64,000 bases of DNA from an uncultured Planococcus sp. (GCA_947493585.1 CANLRI010000001.1:186001-250000); one strand, 5' to 3'. Shown: positions 1 to 9,001, counted from the stretch's first letter. The notes: generated by a model from the letters alone, not told the origin. Numbers and translations: made by a program.

Positions 1-224
1 GCCGGTATCGCTGGAAATCTAAAGAAAAGTATTGGCTGTATGAATTGGAGGATGGCTGCCCGTGCCCGGATTGCGGAACTATCCAGTATATGAAAGTGGA
101 AGATCACGCATTTCGGGACATGCTGTTTTGGGGAACTTGGCTGGACTTCTTGTGGGACATAAAAGACCATCTGTTCATGAAGCTGAGCAGTGAAAATGAA
201 GAAATGCAATTGAAGAAACGCTGA
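1..224 (+). CDS. C-terminal end of a small zinc-ribbon protein (partial)
   Basis: The open frame enters from the left edge (codons in phase with position 3) and stops at TGA 222-224. The visible 73 residues contain a knuckle CPCPDCG near residue 20, which would bind zinc with a partner pair outside the window or elsewhere in the chain, followed by a Trp/Asp-rich stretch and a charged C-terminus. It is followed 36 bp later by another small CxxC protein in the same orientation, so the two may be co-transcribed. The family is not recognised; only the truncated C-terminus is visible. Confidence 0.6.
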   Translation, partial: RYRWKSKEKYWLYELEDGCPCPDCGTIQYMKVEDHAFRDMLFWGTWLDFLWDIKDHLFMKLSSENEEMQLKKR

Positions 225-260
225 TGCTTTATCTATAGAAGACAAATAGATCTGGAAAGG

Positions 261-512
261 ATGAAGACTGTGGCACATTGCACAAATTGTGGAGTTAAAT
301 GGAAAGCAAAAGATATCTGGAAACTGGGCATGGCAAAAGATGGGGAAAATTGCCCGTCTTGCGGCGAGCGACAATACGTATCATTCAACAATGGCGGCTT
401 TTTGATGGGGCTCGGGTATTTAAGCGGAACAATTGGGCTATTGCTCATCGTGCTGTTTCCGTATTACATCCGCTTGAGCAATCAAAAAGATAAAGAGCTC
501 TATGGGGAATAG
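261..512 (+). CDS. Small CxxC-x(n)-CxxC zinc-ribbon membrane protein (TIGR04104-like)
   Basis: An 83-residue protein with CTNC (residues 8-11) and CPSC (residues 31-34), spaced about 20 residues apart as in the Firmicute 'CXXC-20-CXXC' family. One hydrophobic helix follows (about residues 50-68) with a short charged tail. It probably sits in the cytoplasmic membrane with a cytoplasmic zinc ribbon; the family's function is unknown. A purine-rich site (GGAAAGG) precedes the ATG. Its last 11 bases overlap the start of the Nudix gene, implying translational coupling. Confidence 0.75.
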   Translation: MKTVAHCTNCGVKWKAKDIWKLGMAKDGENCPSCGERQYVSFNNGGFLMGLGYLSGTIGLLLIVLFPYYIRLSNQKDKELYGE

Positions 513-915
513 AGGATCGGTCGTACTTGTCGAAGAGAATAAGGTAGCGTTGATCAAACGCGTACACGCTGGTTCTGTATATTATGTGTTTCCTGGCGGC
601 GGCATTCAACAACACGAAACGCCGGAAGCTGCAGCAAAAAGAGAAGCATTCGAGGAACTGGGCGTGCAAGTGGAAATCGAAGGGCTTTTCGCAACAATAT
701 ACTATGAAGGCAATCAGTATTTTTTTATAGCGAAGAGAACCGGCGGCACTTTCGGCACGGGATTGGGAGAAGAGTACACAAACTTGGATCGACGTCGCGG
801 GACGTACGAGCCGGGATGGGTCCAGCTGAGAGAGGCACATAAGCTGAATATAAAACCGCGGGAGGTCGCGGCGAAATTGCAGCAATTGGCTGCGAACGAA
901 CAACTCGATACATAA
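502..915 (+). CDS. Nudix hydrolase family protein
   Basis: A 137-residue protein with a perfect Nudix box (G-x5-E-x7-REAxEELGV) at about residues 32-54, the Mg2+-binding loop-helix-loop that cleaves nucleoside diphosphates linked to another moiety. The length equals a single Nudix domain. The ATG lies inside the 3' end of the preceding zinc-ribbon gene. Substrate cannot be read from the sequence; a house-cleaning (d)NTP or NDP-sugar role is the usual family range. Confidence 0.85.
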   Translation: MGNRGSVVLVEENKVALIKRVHAGSVYYVFPGGGIQQHETPEAAAKREAFEELGVQVEIEGLFATIYYEGNQYFFIAKRTGGTFGTGLGEEYTNLDRRRGTYEPGWVQLREAHKLNIKPREVAAKLQQLAANEQLDT

Positions 916-941
916 AAAGTGCAGAGGCAGGAGGAAACCCA

Positions 942-1640
942 ATGAAACAGATTATCGCACTAGGCGGAGGCGGCTTCTCGATGGAGCCTGACAATCCACT
1001 CCTCGATTTATACATATTGGAGCAATCACCGAAAAAAACGCCAAAGATCTGCTTTATCCCAACTGCGAGCGGGGACGCGGACAGCTATATCGCGCGCTTC
1101 TACGATTTCTTCGAACAACAAAGCTGCGAGCCGACGCATCTGTCATTATTCAAGCCGCCCGCACAAGATCTGGAAGAGTTTGTCTTGTCGCAGGACATTT
1201 TGTATGTCGGCGGGGGCAATACGAAAAACTTGCTTGCGTTGTGGCGGGAATGGGGCTTGGACCGGATCATTGAAAAAGCTTGGAATCAAGGAATTATCCT
1301 GGCAGGCATCAGTGCGGGATCGATTTGCTGGTTCGAACAAGGCGTCACCGATTCTTACGGCGATGAGCTTCATCCGTTGGCATGCTTAGGTTTTTTGCCC
1401 GGCAGCAATTGCCCTCATTACGACGGGGAAACGCACCGACGTCCGACGTTTCAGCGCTTGCTCAAGGAAGGGCAAATCAAGCCGGGACTCGCTGCGGATG
1501 ACGGTGTCGCACTTCATTTTATCGAACAGGACTTGCACAGCGTAGTCAGTTCGCGTCCTCATGCCAAAGCTTATCGTGTAGGCGAAGGATATGAACATGA
1601 ACTGGAGATCCGGTTTTTGGGAAAGCCTGACCTTATGTGA
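942..1640 (+). CDS. Peptidase E / type 1 glutamine amidotransferase-like protein (S51)
   Basis: 232 residues, the usual length for peptidase S51. The nucleophile elbow GISAGSICWF is at about residues 126-135, and a preceding glycine-rich GGGNT segment resembles the substrate-binding loop of dipeptidase E. Family members hydrolyse Asp-X dipeptides in the cytoplasm, but many Bacillus homologues (YgaJ-like) are uncharacterised. AGGAGG lies 6-7 bases before the ATG. A second, frameshifted member of the same superfamily lies at 8205-8863. Confidence 0.85.
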   Translation: MKQIIALGGGGFSMEPDNPLLDLYILEQSPKKTPKICFIPTASGDADSYIARFYDFFEQQSCEPTHLSLFKPPAQDLEEFVLSQDILYVGGGNTKNLLALWREWGLDRIIEKAWNQGIILAGISAGSICWFEQGVTDSYGDELHPLACLGFLPGSNCPHYDGETHRRPTFQRLLKEGQIKPGLAADDGVALHFIEQDLHSVVSSRPHAKAYRVGEGYEHELEIRFLGKPDLM

Positions 1641-1738
1641 TAGTTAAACTTTGTCTAAGCATGTTAGTGCAGAAGGCCAAGTTTACCGGTAACCATAAAG
1701 GGAAAAACCTACTAATTGGAAAATTAGGAGGAGATCTT

Positions 1739-3178
1739 TTGCAAACTCACCAAATGTATGTGAACGGCGAATATATAAAGTCCACTGGAGACGAATGGAT
1801 TGATATCATCAATCCAGCAACGGAACAAGTGATTTCTAAGATCCCTAAAGGAACGGAACAAGACGTAAATAAGGCAGTAGAAGCGGCGCACAAGGCACAG
1901 CAGGCTTGGGAATTGACGCCGAATATCGAACGCGGAAAAATCGTCCGCAAGCTAGGCGATAAAATCGCTGAAAACCGCGATACATTTATCGACTTATTGC
2001 AAGAAGAGCAAGGGAAAGACTATGAACTGGCAAGTGGCGAAGTCGACTTGGCGATTGATTACTTCCATTATATGTCCGAATGGGCACGACGCATCGAAGG
2101 GGAAATCGTCCCAAGCGACCGCCCAAATGAAAACATCCTAGTCTACAAAAAGCCGATCGGCGTCGTAGCAGGCATTATCCCTTGGAACTTCCCGGTGTTC
2201 ATTCTGGCGCGGAAAGTCGCGACAGCGCTCGTCACAGGCTGTACAATCGTCATTAAACCGAGCCAACAGACGCCAAATACGGCAATGGAATTCACGAAAA
2301 TCGTCGACGCGATGGAAGAAATCCCAGCAGGCGTCTACAATGTCGTAACCGGAACCGGTTCTGAAATCGGCAATGCGCTAGCATCCCACAAAAAAGTTCA
2401 GATGATCACGATGACAGGCAGCTTGCCAGCCGGCACGAAAGTTATGGAAGCGGCGGCGCAAAACATCACCAAGGTCAATCTCGAACTTGGCGGCAAAGCA
2501 CCGGCCATCGTCACACAGAACGCCGACCTGGACCTAGCTGCAAAAGCCATCACCACATCAAGACTCGCAAACGGCGGACAGGCGTGCACAAATGCTGAGC
2601 GCCTGTATGTTCATGAAAGCGTAGCGGAAGAGCTCAGCCAAAAACTTATCCAAGCATTCGAAGCGACCAAGCTCGGCGATCCGAGAGAAAGCAAAGACGT
2701 AACAATGGGGCCGCTGATCAGCCAAGACCGTTTAGAGACTGTGGAAGGCATGGTTAAAGACGCCGTGTCGCAAGGGGCGACCGTTGCGACAGGTGGGGAA
2801 CGCGCGGATCTGGCCGGGTTCTTCTACAAGCCAACTATTTTAACGAACGTGACGCACGATTCCGATATCATGCGTGAAGAGATTTTCGGACCGGTGCTTC
2901 CGATGACCACTTACAGCACTATTGAAGAAGCAATTGAAATGGCCAACGATACGGTCTTCGGCTTGTCTTCTTCTATCTATACAGACGACCTGAACGAAGC
3001 AATGCGCGTCGTCAATGAAATGAAATTCGGCGAGACTTACGTCAACCGTGAAAACTTTGAAGCGGTGCAAGGCTATCACGCCGGCATGCGCCAATCCGGC
3101 CTCGGCGGTGCGGACGGCAAGCACGGCATGGAAGACTTCCTTGCGACACAAGTCGTTTATATGCAATATAAAAAATGA
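1739..3178 (+). CDS. aldA: Aldehyde dehydrogenase, AldA (lactaldehyde/glycolaldehyde) type
   Basis: NAD-dependent oxidation of short hydroxyaldehydes to acids in the cytoplasm. A TTG start at 1739 is chosen because AGGAGGAG at 1725-1732 is ideally spaced; an earlier in-frame start would add 34 unconserved residues. The 479-residue product has the ALDH signature LELGGKAP, the catalytic Cys in NGGQACTNAERLYV, and a C-terminus (YVNRENFEAVQGYHAG, GGADGKHG) diagnostic of the E. coli AldA branch. It is separated from peptidase E by about 100 bp and ends at a strong bidirectional terminator shared with tyrS. Exact substrate is inferred. Confidence 0.9.
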   Translation: MQTHQMYVNGEYIKSTGDEWIDIINPATEQVISKIPKGTEQDVNKAVEAAHKAQQAWELTPNIERGKIVRKLGDKIAENRDTFIDLLQEEQGKDYELASGEVDLAIDYFHYMSEWARRIEGEIVPSDRPNENILVYKKPIGVVAGIIPWNFPVFILARKVATALVTGCTIVIKPSQQTPNTAMEFTKIVDAMEEIPAGVYNVVTGTGSEIGNALASHKKVQMITMTGSLPAGTKVMEAAAQNITKVNLELGGKAPAIVTQNADLDLAAKAITTSRLANGGQACTNAERLYVHESVAEELSQKLIQAFEATKLGDPRESKDVTMGPLISQDRLETVEGMVKDAVSQGATVATGGERADLAGFFYKPTILTNVTHDSDIMREEIFGPVLPMTTYSTIEEAIEMANDTVFGLSSSIYTDDLNEAMRVVNEMKFGETYVNRENFEAVQGYHAGMRQSGLGGADGKHGMEDFLATQVVYMQYKK

Positions 3179-3186
3179 AGTAAATA

Positions 3187-3226
3187 AAGGCGCAGAAACG
3201 GATATCCGTTTCTGCGCCTTTTTCTA
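3187..3226. terminator. Bidirectional terminator between aldA and tyrS
   Basis: A perfect stem AAAGGCGCAGAAACGG/CCGTTTCTGCGCCTTT with a short ATAT centre, and an A/T-run on each side. It serves the convergent aldA and tyrS genes. Confidence 0.9.
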
Positions 3227-3229
3227 TGA

Positions 3230-4444
3230 CTATTTTTCAAAGCGCACGAAGTGCTTTTTGCCGATCTGCAGGACATCGCCGTTATGGACGACGGTGTCCA
3301 GATCGTCACGTACCAGTTTTTCGCCGTTGAACGATACCCCGTCCTGTTCGATCAGACGGCCGAACTCGCTTTTGCTGCGGACCAATCCGGATGCCACCAA
3401 TTGCGGAATGATTTCTTCGATGCGTTCCTGGCCGATTTCCACCACTAGCGATGGGATGTTTTCCGGGACTTCACGCTTTTGGAAAGCGGTCTCGAAGTAC
3501 GCTCTCGCCTCTGTCATCGCGTCTTCACCGTGGTAGAGTTCGGTGATGATTTCTGCGAGCTCCAGCTTGATGTTGCGCGGGTTTTCGCCATCTTCCAGGC
3601 GATCGAGGATGCTTTCAATTGCCAACGGATGTTCGTCGGTCGTCAGTTCGAAGTATTTGAAGACGAGCGGATCTGGGACTTCCATCACTTTCTTGAACAT
3701 GATTTCGGGTGCTTCGCTGATGCCGATGTAATTGCCAAGGCTTTTGCTCATCTTCTCTACGCCATCTAAACCTTCTAGCAGCGGCATGAAGATGGCGACT
3801 TGTTTTTCCTGGCCCATATGCTTTTGGAGCGTGCGGCCCATGAGAATATTGAAGGTTTGGTCGGTGCCGCCGATTTCAATGTCTGCCTCGAGCTCGACGG
3901 AATCGTAGGCTTGCATGAGCGGGTAGAAAAACTCATGGAGGCCAATTGGCGACTGGCTTTGGTAGCGGTTCTGGAAATCGTCGCGCTCAAGCATACGCGC
4001 GACCGATGTGCTCGCGGCGAGCTTCAAGACTTCCTCGAAGTTCAGCTTCGATAGCCATTCGCTATTGAAGCGCACCGAGGTTTTCGCTTCATCGAGCACT
4101 TTGAAAATCTGTTCGCAGTAAGTTTCCGCGTTTTCCCGGACCGCTTCGTCACTGAGCGCGGTCCGGCCTTTTGCCTTGCCGGAAGGGTCGCCGATGCGCC
4201 CGGTGAAGTCGCCGATCAAAATGATCGCTTCATGGCCCAAGTCCTGGAGTTGTTTGATCTTGCGCAACACGACTGTATGCCCAAGGTGGATGTCCGGTGC
4301 GGACGGGTCGAGACCGAGCTTAATGGTGAGTGGCAGCTGTTCGTTGTATGAGCGCTCGAGCTTGTCGAGCAACTCGCCCTCCTCAATGATTTCGGCGGCT
4401 CCTTTTTCGATGATTTTCATTTGTTCTGCTGGTGTGAGTCGCAT
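3230..4444 (-). CDS. tyrS: Tyrosyl-tRNA synthetase (TyrZ-like subclass)
   Basis: Charges tRNA-Tyr with tyrosine. The 404-residue class I enzyme has the HIGH-type motif HLGH at about residues 53-56, GDFTGRIGDPSG, the KMSKS loop (EKMSKSLGN) near residue 232 and a C-terminal S4 RNA-binding domain. The N-terminus (MRLTPAEQMKIIEKGA) matches the TyrZ rather than the TyrS branch of Bacillus. It is monocistronic on the minus strand and preceded by a tyrosine T-box leader, so it is controlled by uncharged tRNA-Tyr. Confidence 0.95.
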   Translation of the reverse strand: MRLTPAEQMKIIEKGAAEIIEEGELLDKLERSYNEQLPLTIKLGLDPSAPDIHLGHTVVLRKIKQLQDLGHEAIILIGDFTGRIGDPSGKAKGRTALSDEAVRENAETYCEQIFKVLDEAKTSVRFNSEWLSKLNFEEVLKLAASTSVARMLERDDFQNRYQSQSPIGLHEFFYPLMQAYDSVELEADIEIGGTDQTFNILMGRTLQKHMGQEKQVAIFMPLLEGLDGVEKMSKSLGNYIGISEAPEIMFKKVMEVPDPLVFKYFELTTDEHPLAIESILDRLEDGENPRNIKLELAEIITELYHGEDAMTEARAYFETAFQKREVPENIPSLVVEIGQERIEEIIPQLVASGLVRSKSEFGRLIEQDGVSFNGEKLVRDDLDTVVHNGDVLQIGKKHFVRFEK

Positions 4445-4502
4445 GCTAACATCTCCTTGTCTTTGGAATAGTCATATCGCAAAATCTATAAGAATACAAA
4501 AA

Positions 4503-4800
4503 AGCGCCCTCTAGGGAAAAACCCTAAAGGACGCGGATATGCGTGTTACCACCTTAGTTCGGAAGCTGCTCGCACAGCTTCCCTTGGAAAGTACGGCCGA
4601 AGCGATACTTCTGCATGGATTACGGATGCAACTCCGGTGTAGCCTACTGAAGGTTCGGTACACAGCTCAAAGAGGTATTTCCCCAGACACCGCATGCGCC
4701 TCTCATCAACCGGCTGCTTTCTGTATGCTTCAGTCACAGGTACTCGTTCTTATCATCGCTTTTGATCTTATACTCCGAAATGCTCGGGCAAATCTTCGTT
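4503..4800 (-). ncRNA. T-box leader of tyrS with probable UAC (Tyr) specifier
   Basis: Read on the minus strand, the region contains an AGTA-type motif at the base of stem I, a GATGAGAGG distal bulge, a probable specifier GAAATAC (UAC at 4677-4675), the antiterminator T-box AAGGTGGTAACACG (about 4540-4553) and a terminator GTCCTTTAGGG/CCCTAGAGGGC followed by TTTTTT (about 4496-4530). This is the standard layout for tRNA-dependent transcription antitermination in Firmicutes. The specifier assignment agrees with the downstream gene. Confidence 0.88.
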
Positions 4801-4883
4801 ATGCAGATATTGTTTTTCATTATAACTGGAATAAAAAAGAAGTCAAATCCTAAATTGAAACCAGCTGAATCGATCGTTCATTT

Positions 4884-6362
4884 TTAAGTGTTTTCGACAA
4901 CTTTTCTTTGAGGTGCTTCTTCTTTGGCCAGGTGGACGGATTTGATGAAGAAAGAAATCACCAAGCCGATCACAGCGAGCACCAAACCGAATGTAAAGGC
5001 ATTTTGCACGCCGGCCGTCAGTGCTTCGGGAATAGCGGAAGCGCTGTTTGGATCGGATACAGTTTGCATATAGGTCGATTGTGTCGATGACATGATGGTA
5101 ATGGCGACCGCTGTCCCGATGGCGCCTGATACTTGCTGAAGGGTGTTCATCAAAGCGGTGCCATCTGGATACAAGTCTTTTGGCAATTGATTCAACGCAT
5201 TGGTTTGGGCAGGCATCATCACCAATGAAACCCCGACCATCAAAAGAGTATTCAAGACGACGATTGTGACTGCGGTCGTGGCGGTCGTGACGCCTGATAA
5301 GTTCCACAAGGTAATGATGATGATGGAAAATCCGGGAATGACCAATCCTCTCGGCCCGTATTTATCGTAAATCCGCCCGGTAATCGGTGACATCAATCCA
5401 TTTAACACGCCGCCCGGCAGGAGGATGAGCCCGGCTGTGACAGCTGCCAAGCCAAGTCCCGTCTGCAAATACAGCGGCAGCAGAATAGCTGATGACAGGA
5501 TGACCATGAACGCGATAAACACAGCCGCGAGCCCGAGTGTGAACATAGGGTATTTAAAGACGCGGAGGTTGATCATTGGCTGGTCCATTTTAAATTGCCG
5601 GATGGAGAACAAGAACAATGAGACAAATCCAACCGCAATAGATGCGATGACGATGAAGCTGCCCCAGCCGCTTTCCCCAGCGGTACTGAATCCATAGACA
5701 ATCCCGCCAAACCCAAGGGAAGACAGCACGATGGAAGTGATGTCGATCTTAGGTTTTGTAATCGCGCTGACGTTCTGCATGAACATGATGCCGAAAACTA
5801 GTGCAAACACTAGAAACGGAAGAGACACCCAGAAAATCCAATGCCAGCTTAAGTTTTCAATTAAAAATCCGGAAATCGTCGGCCCGATCGCCGGAGCGAA
5901 CATGATCACCAAGCCCATCAATCCCATAATCGCGCCTCTGCGATGAATAGGGAAGATCAATAGAATCGTGTTGAACATGAGCGGCAAAAGCAAGCCGGTC
6001 CCGATTGCCTGGATGACACGAGCCACCATGAGAATGCTGAAGCTCGGCGCCAGTGCAGCGATCAAGGTGCCGGTCACTGAAAAGGCCAGCGCGGCAATGA
6101 ATAGCTGTCTTGTGCTAAACCATTGCAGCAATAAGCCCGACACAGGGACCAGTATGCCGAGTGTCAGCAAGTATCCGGTCGTGAGCCATTGGATGGTGGA
6201 CGATCCCACGCCGAATTGTTGGATTAAATCACCCAATGCCATATTGAGCGCAGTCTCACTGAACAATCCAATGAAGCCCGCGATTAAGAACGAAATTAAA
6301 ATAGGGGTCGTTTTGATGGTTTCTTTTTGCTGTCCTGCTATTGTTGTCATATCTTTAGTCAT
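4884..6362 (-). CDS. LmrB-like DHA2 family multidrug MFS exporter
   Basis: A 492-residue inner-membrane proton/drug antiporter with about 14 hydrophobic helices and the family motifs SSTIQWLTTGYLLTLG (TM2) and the motif C-like GPAIGPTISGF in TM5. Together with the adjacent LmrA-like repressor it reproduces the B. subtilis lmrAB arrangement, which confers lincomycin and related drug efflux; the real substrates here are unknown. AGAGAGGA abuts the first ATG (6362), so an internal ATG at 6350, spaced about 12 bases, is a plausible alternative start. Confidence 0.88.
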   Translation of the reverse strand: MTKDMTTIAGQQKETIKTTPILISFLIAGFIGLFSETALNMALGDLIQQFGVGSSTIQWLTTGYLLTLGILVPVSGLLLQWFSTRQLFIAALAFSVTGTLIAALAPSFSILMVARVIQAIGTGLLLPLMFNTILLIFPIHRRGAIMGLMGLVIMFAPAIGPTISGFLIENLSWHWIFWVSLPFLVFALVFGIMFMQNVSAITKPKIDITSIVLSSLGFGGIVYGFSTAGESGWGSFIVIASIAVGFVSLFLFSIRQFKMDQPMINLRVFKYPMFTLGLAAVFIAFMVILSSAILLPLYLQTGLGLAAVTAGLILLPGGVLNGLMSPITGRIYDKYGPRGLVIPGFSIIIITLWNLSGVTTATTAVTIVVLNTLLMVGVSLVMMPAQTNALNQLPKDLYPDGTALMNTLQQVSGAIGTAVAITIMSSTQSTYMQTVSDPNSASAIPEALTAGVQNAFTFGLVLAVIGLVISFFIKSVHLAKEEAPQRKVVENT

Positions 6363-6383
6363 TCCTCTCTGAAATGCCTGATT

Positions 6384-6959
6384 CTAATTCTCTCTTTTTG
6401 ACAAGATGAAAGGAATTTGATCGGCGATGATTAAAAGCGATTCCTCGCTTTTGGTAGTAAGTGAAAGAAGAATGCCTCCTTCGATCGCGGCCAGAATGAA
6501 AACACCGTAATCTTTAGCCAGCTTTTCACTGTATCCTGCTTCAAAAAACTTAGTGGAGTATAGTTCGCTCCACTCTTCGAATGCCGTTTGGCACGCGGAC
6601 CTGATCGGTTCATTGGTCGAATATTTTTCAGCCGCAATCGTTCCAATCGGAAACCCGACCTGTTCTGTCTCATCTTTCAATAGAACGGCCAACTGATGAA
6701 TATGGTCTTGCACCGCTTTGACAGGATCGCCGATTTGTTCAAATGACTCTTCAATCCATGCCAAAACAATATCTTTGGTATGATGAATGGCTTCGACAGC
6801 CAGCTCTTCTTTGCCATTAGGGAAATAATGGTACAAGGAACCTTTAGGAATATTGATCTCTTTTAAAATATCATTAAGACTGATCCCTTCGTAGCCGTGC
6901 AGGCGGAACAATCTGGAAGCAGCCTCGATCAACGCCACTTTCGTATTGGGTTTAGACAT
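6384..6959 (-). CDS. TetR-family repressor, LmrA/YxaF-like
   Basis: 191 residues: an N-terminal TetR helix-turn-helix (about residues 8-55, with GISLNDILKEINIPKGSLYHYF) and a C-terminal ligand domain resembling LmrA (FPIGTIAAE, AIEGGILLSLT). It lies 21 bp upstream of the MFS exporter on the same strand. An operator-like GACTGGTC palindrome just downstream of its own -10 box suggests autorepression of the two-gene operon, relieved by drug binding. Confidence 0.9.
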   Translation of the reverse strand: MSKPNTKVALIEAASRLFRLHGYEGISLNDILKEINIPKGSLYHYFPNGKEELAVEAIHHTKDIVLAWIEESFEQIGDPVKAVQDHIHQLAVLLKDETEQVGFPIGTIAAEKYSTNEPIRSACQTAFEEWSELYSTKFFEAGYSEKLAKDYGVFILAAIEGGILLSLTTKSEESLLIIADQIPFILSKREN

Positions 6960-6982
6960 AATTCACCTCTTTAAATAATTAA

Positions 6983-7023
6983 ACCGACCAGTCTAATATA
7001 ATTGCTGGATAAATCAATGTCAA
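6983..7023 (-). promoter_or_regulatory. lmrAB-type promoter and operator
   Basis: On the minus strand TTGACA (7023-7018), a 17-bp spacer and TATATT (7000-6995) form a near-consensus sigma-A promoter. Immediately after the -10 lies TAGACTGGTCGGT (6995-6983), centred on the palindrome GACTGGTC, resembling the LmrA/YxaF box known from B. subtilis. A repressor there would block transcription initiation. Confidence 0.75.
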
Positions 7024-7125
7024 AGAATGGGTTTGCTCACAGCAGTAAAATAGTGCAAGAGGATCTCTCCAGATAATGCATGCCACAACGCTGATTCGGG
7101 AAGAGAAGAGCAAGGAGGGATTTTC

Positions 7126-8121
7126 ATGGATCTATTTAAAGCGATTGTCATTAAACAAAAAGAAGATGAAGTGACCTACGGCGTGGAACAAGTCGGCGAA
7201 GACCAATTATCGCAAGGAGACGTCTTGGTGAAAGTGGCGTATTCGTCAATCAATTACAAAGACATGCTCGCGGTGCAGAAAAAAGGCGGGGTCATCCGCG
7301 ATTACCCGATGATTCCCGGAATCGACTTCAGCGGAACGATTGTACATACAGCGGACGGGCGATTCCAGCAAGGCCAGAAAGTGGCCGTTACAGGATTTGA
7401 GATGGGAATGAGCCATACCGGCGGGTTCTCCGAATATGCCCGCGTGCCGGCCGAGTGGATCGTGCCTTTGCCGAACGGCTTGAGTTTGAAAGACGCCATG
7501 GTGTTCGGAACGGCCGGATTCACGGCGGCACTGTCCATTCAAGCGCTTGAACAAAACGGTATGGACCCGAAAAACAATCCGGAGCTATTGGTGACAGGAT
7601 CGACTGGCGGCGTCGGAAGCGTCGCATTGCAGATTCTTTCCAAAATCGGCTACACCAATATCACGGCCATGGTGCGTAAAGACCATCAAGTGGAGGTGGC
7701 GAAATCACTCGGAGCAAGCGAAGTCATTTTCCCGGATGATCTGGGCGAACTGAAAAAACCATTGAACAAGCCGAAATTCGACTATGTCTTGGATACGGTC
7801 GGCGGAGATGTGGCGTCGGTCATCATCCCGCAAATTTCTTACGGCGGCAGCATGAGCGTGTGTGGCAACGCGGCGGGCCTTAAAATATCGGCGACAGTCC
7901 TGCCGTTCATCTTAAGAGGCGTCAATCTGCTCGGCATCGATTCGGTCAACGTGCCGATCGAAAAACGCGGCGCCATCTGGGACAAGATGGCATCCGACTG
8001 GAACATCACCCAAACGACTTTGACGGATGAAGTCTCGCTTGAAGAAGTCCCTGAAACGATCGAAGCGATCAAAAACGGTGAGCATTTAGGGAGAACGATC
8101 GTTAATTGCCAAGATGCTTAA
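7126..8121 (+). CDS. YhdH/YhfP family quinone oxidoreductase (acrylyl-CoA reductase-like)
   Basis: A 331-residue zinc-independent medium-chain dehydrogenase/reductase. An N-terminal GroES-like fold (residues about 1-125, IPGIDFSGTI) is followed by a Rossmann domain with TGSTGGVGSVALQIL near residue 158 for NADPH. The YhfP/AcuI branch reduces acrylyl-CoA or quinones. AAGGAGG precedes the ATG by about 9 bases. It stands alone, divergent from the lmrAB-like operon and followed by a strong terminator. Confidence 0.88.
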   Translation: MDLFKAIVIKQKEDEVTYGVEQVGEDQLSQGDVLVKVAYSSINYKDMLAVQKKGGVIRDYPMIPGIDFSGTIVHTADGRFQQGQKVAVTGFEMGMSHTGGFSEYARVPAEWIVPLPNGLSLKDAMVFGTAGFTAALSIQALEQNGMDPKNNPELLVTGSTGGVGSVALQILSKIGYTNITAMVRKDHQVEVAKSLGASEVIFPDDLGELKKPLNKPKFDYVLDTVGGDVASVIIPQISYGGSMSVCGNAAGLKISATVLPFILRGVNLLGIDSVNVPIEKRGAIWDKMASDWNITQTTLTDEVSLEEVPETIEAIKNGEHLGRTIVNCQDA

Positions 8122-8130
8122 AACCACACC

Positions 8131-8177
8131 AAAAAACGTTCAGCAAGCATGGAACTGTGCTTGCCGAACGTTTTTAG
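8131..8177. terminator. Strong terminator after the quinone reductase
   Basis: Stem AAAAACGTTC-GCAAGCA / TGCTTGC-GAACGTTTTT with T-tracts on both strands; it sits between the convergent reductase and the frameshifted peptidase E. Confidence 0.88.
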
Positions 8178-8204
8178 TTTTGCCTTTTGATGCAGCCAAT
8201 GAAG

Positions 8205-8863
8205 CTAAAAAGTCTCATCTAATTTCCGGATGTTTGAGCGCGACATGACATAGACATCCCCTAAAATATCGATATGGCCGCCTTTTGAGCGCAAGGCACA
8301 GTCTTTATTTGACGCATACACGTTCATCTCATCCGACAGGGCAGAGAGTTCTTCTTGTACGAGTTCCATATTGTTTTCGAGGTCGAAATGGACAGCACGG
8401 AGAAAGGGTCTAGCGCGAGGCCGTCGCAAACAACGTCCATGCCAACAGGATATCCAAAGCGTTCCGAGCATTTCCATTTGGCGGACATATTGATCGCTCC
8501 GGCACTGGCCCCCATGACCAAGGCAGCGCTCGTTTTGATTGGCTCTGCCAATTCGTACTCCTCCGTCAAAAACCGGTTTTGCTTAAGGGTATCTCCGCCC
8601 AATAGGAAAATGGCCGAGGCATTTCTGATTAAGGCATGGGCCACTTCCTGCTCTACACTCGAATCGATTAAATGATATTCATCGAATGAAATGCCTGCCT
8701 GATCTAACCAGGAACGTTCCACAGCGCCGTCCACTTCAGCATCTGATGGATCCGAACTGACCATCACGAGCGATTTCCGTTCTGGAAGGTCTTCCCTTAA
8801 GGCTTTGCTTAGGTTCTCCGGGAAGAAATCAGTAAACCAACCTAAATAATAATGGGTTTTCAT
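8205..8863 (-). pseudogene. Frameshifted peptidase E / class I GATase-like (S51)
   Basis: The gene starts at ATG 8863 with GGAGG 6 bases upstream. The frame encodes an S51-type protein with nucleophile elbow GASAGAINMS, but conserved sequence switches frame at about 8395-8402: the first frame ends its homology at GLALDPFSV, and the next frame continues with HFDLENNMELVQEELSALS down to the stop at 8205. A single-base indel explains this. It is either a genuine pseudogene or an assembly error. The intact paralogue-like gene at 942-1640 belongs to the same superfamily. Confidence 0.75.
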
Positions 8864-8924
8864 AAGGGCCTCCTTCGTACAAGTGATGATAACCATTATA
8901 CAGCCAATCGGTTCGTCTTTTTAT

Positions 8925-8973
8925 AATTGCCCAAAGGGAAAGATTGCACATTGGGCAATTTTTGTGGTATAAC
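8925..8973 (+). promoter_or_regulatory. Promoter and palindromic operator of the TetR/MMPL operon
   Basis: Perfect inverted arms AATTGCCCAA (8925-8934) and TTGGGCAATT (8951-8960) flank a -35-like TTGCAC (8944-8949); TATAAC (8968-8973) is the -10 at an 18-bp spacing. The right arm lies in the promoter spacer, as expected for autorepression by the TetR protein encoded next. Confidence 0.7.
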
Positions 8974-9001
8974 ATGTAAGAATTGAAAATGAGGTGATAG
9001 A

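Noticed and set aside
445..1015. Long minus-strand frames opposite the Nudix and peptidase E genes
   Set aside because: They overlap well supported plus-strand genes, lack ribosome sites and show no family motifs.
4539..4853. Open frames across the tyrS leader
   Set aside because: The region is fully explained by the T-box RNA; frames cross its stems and have no ribosome site.
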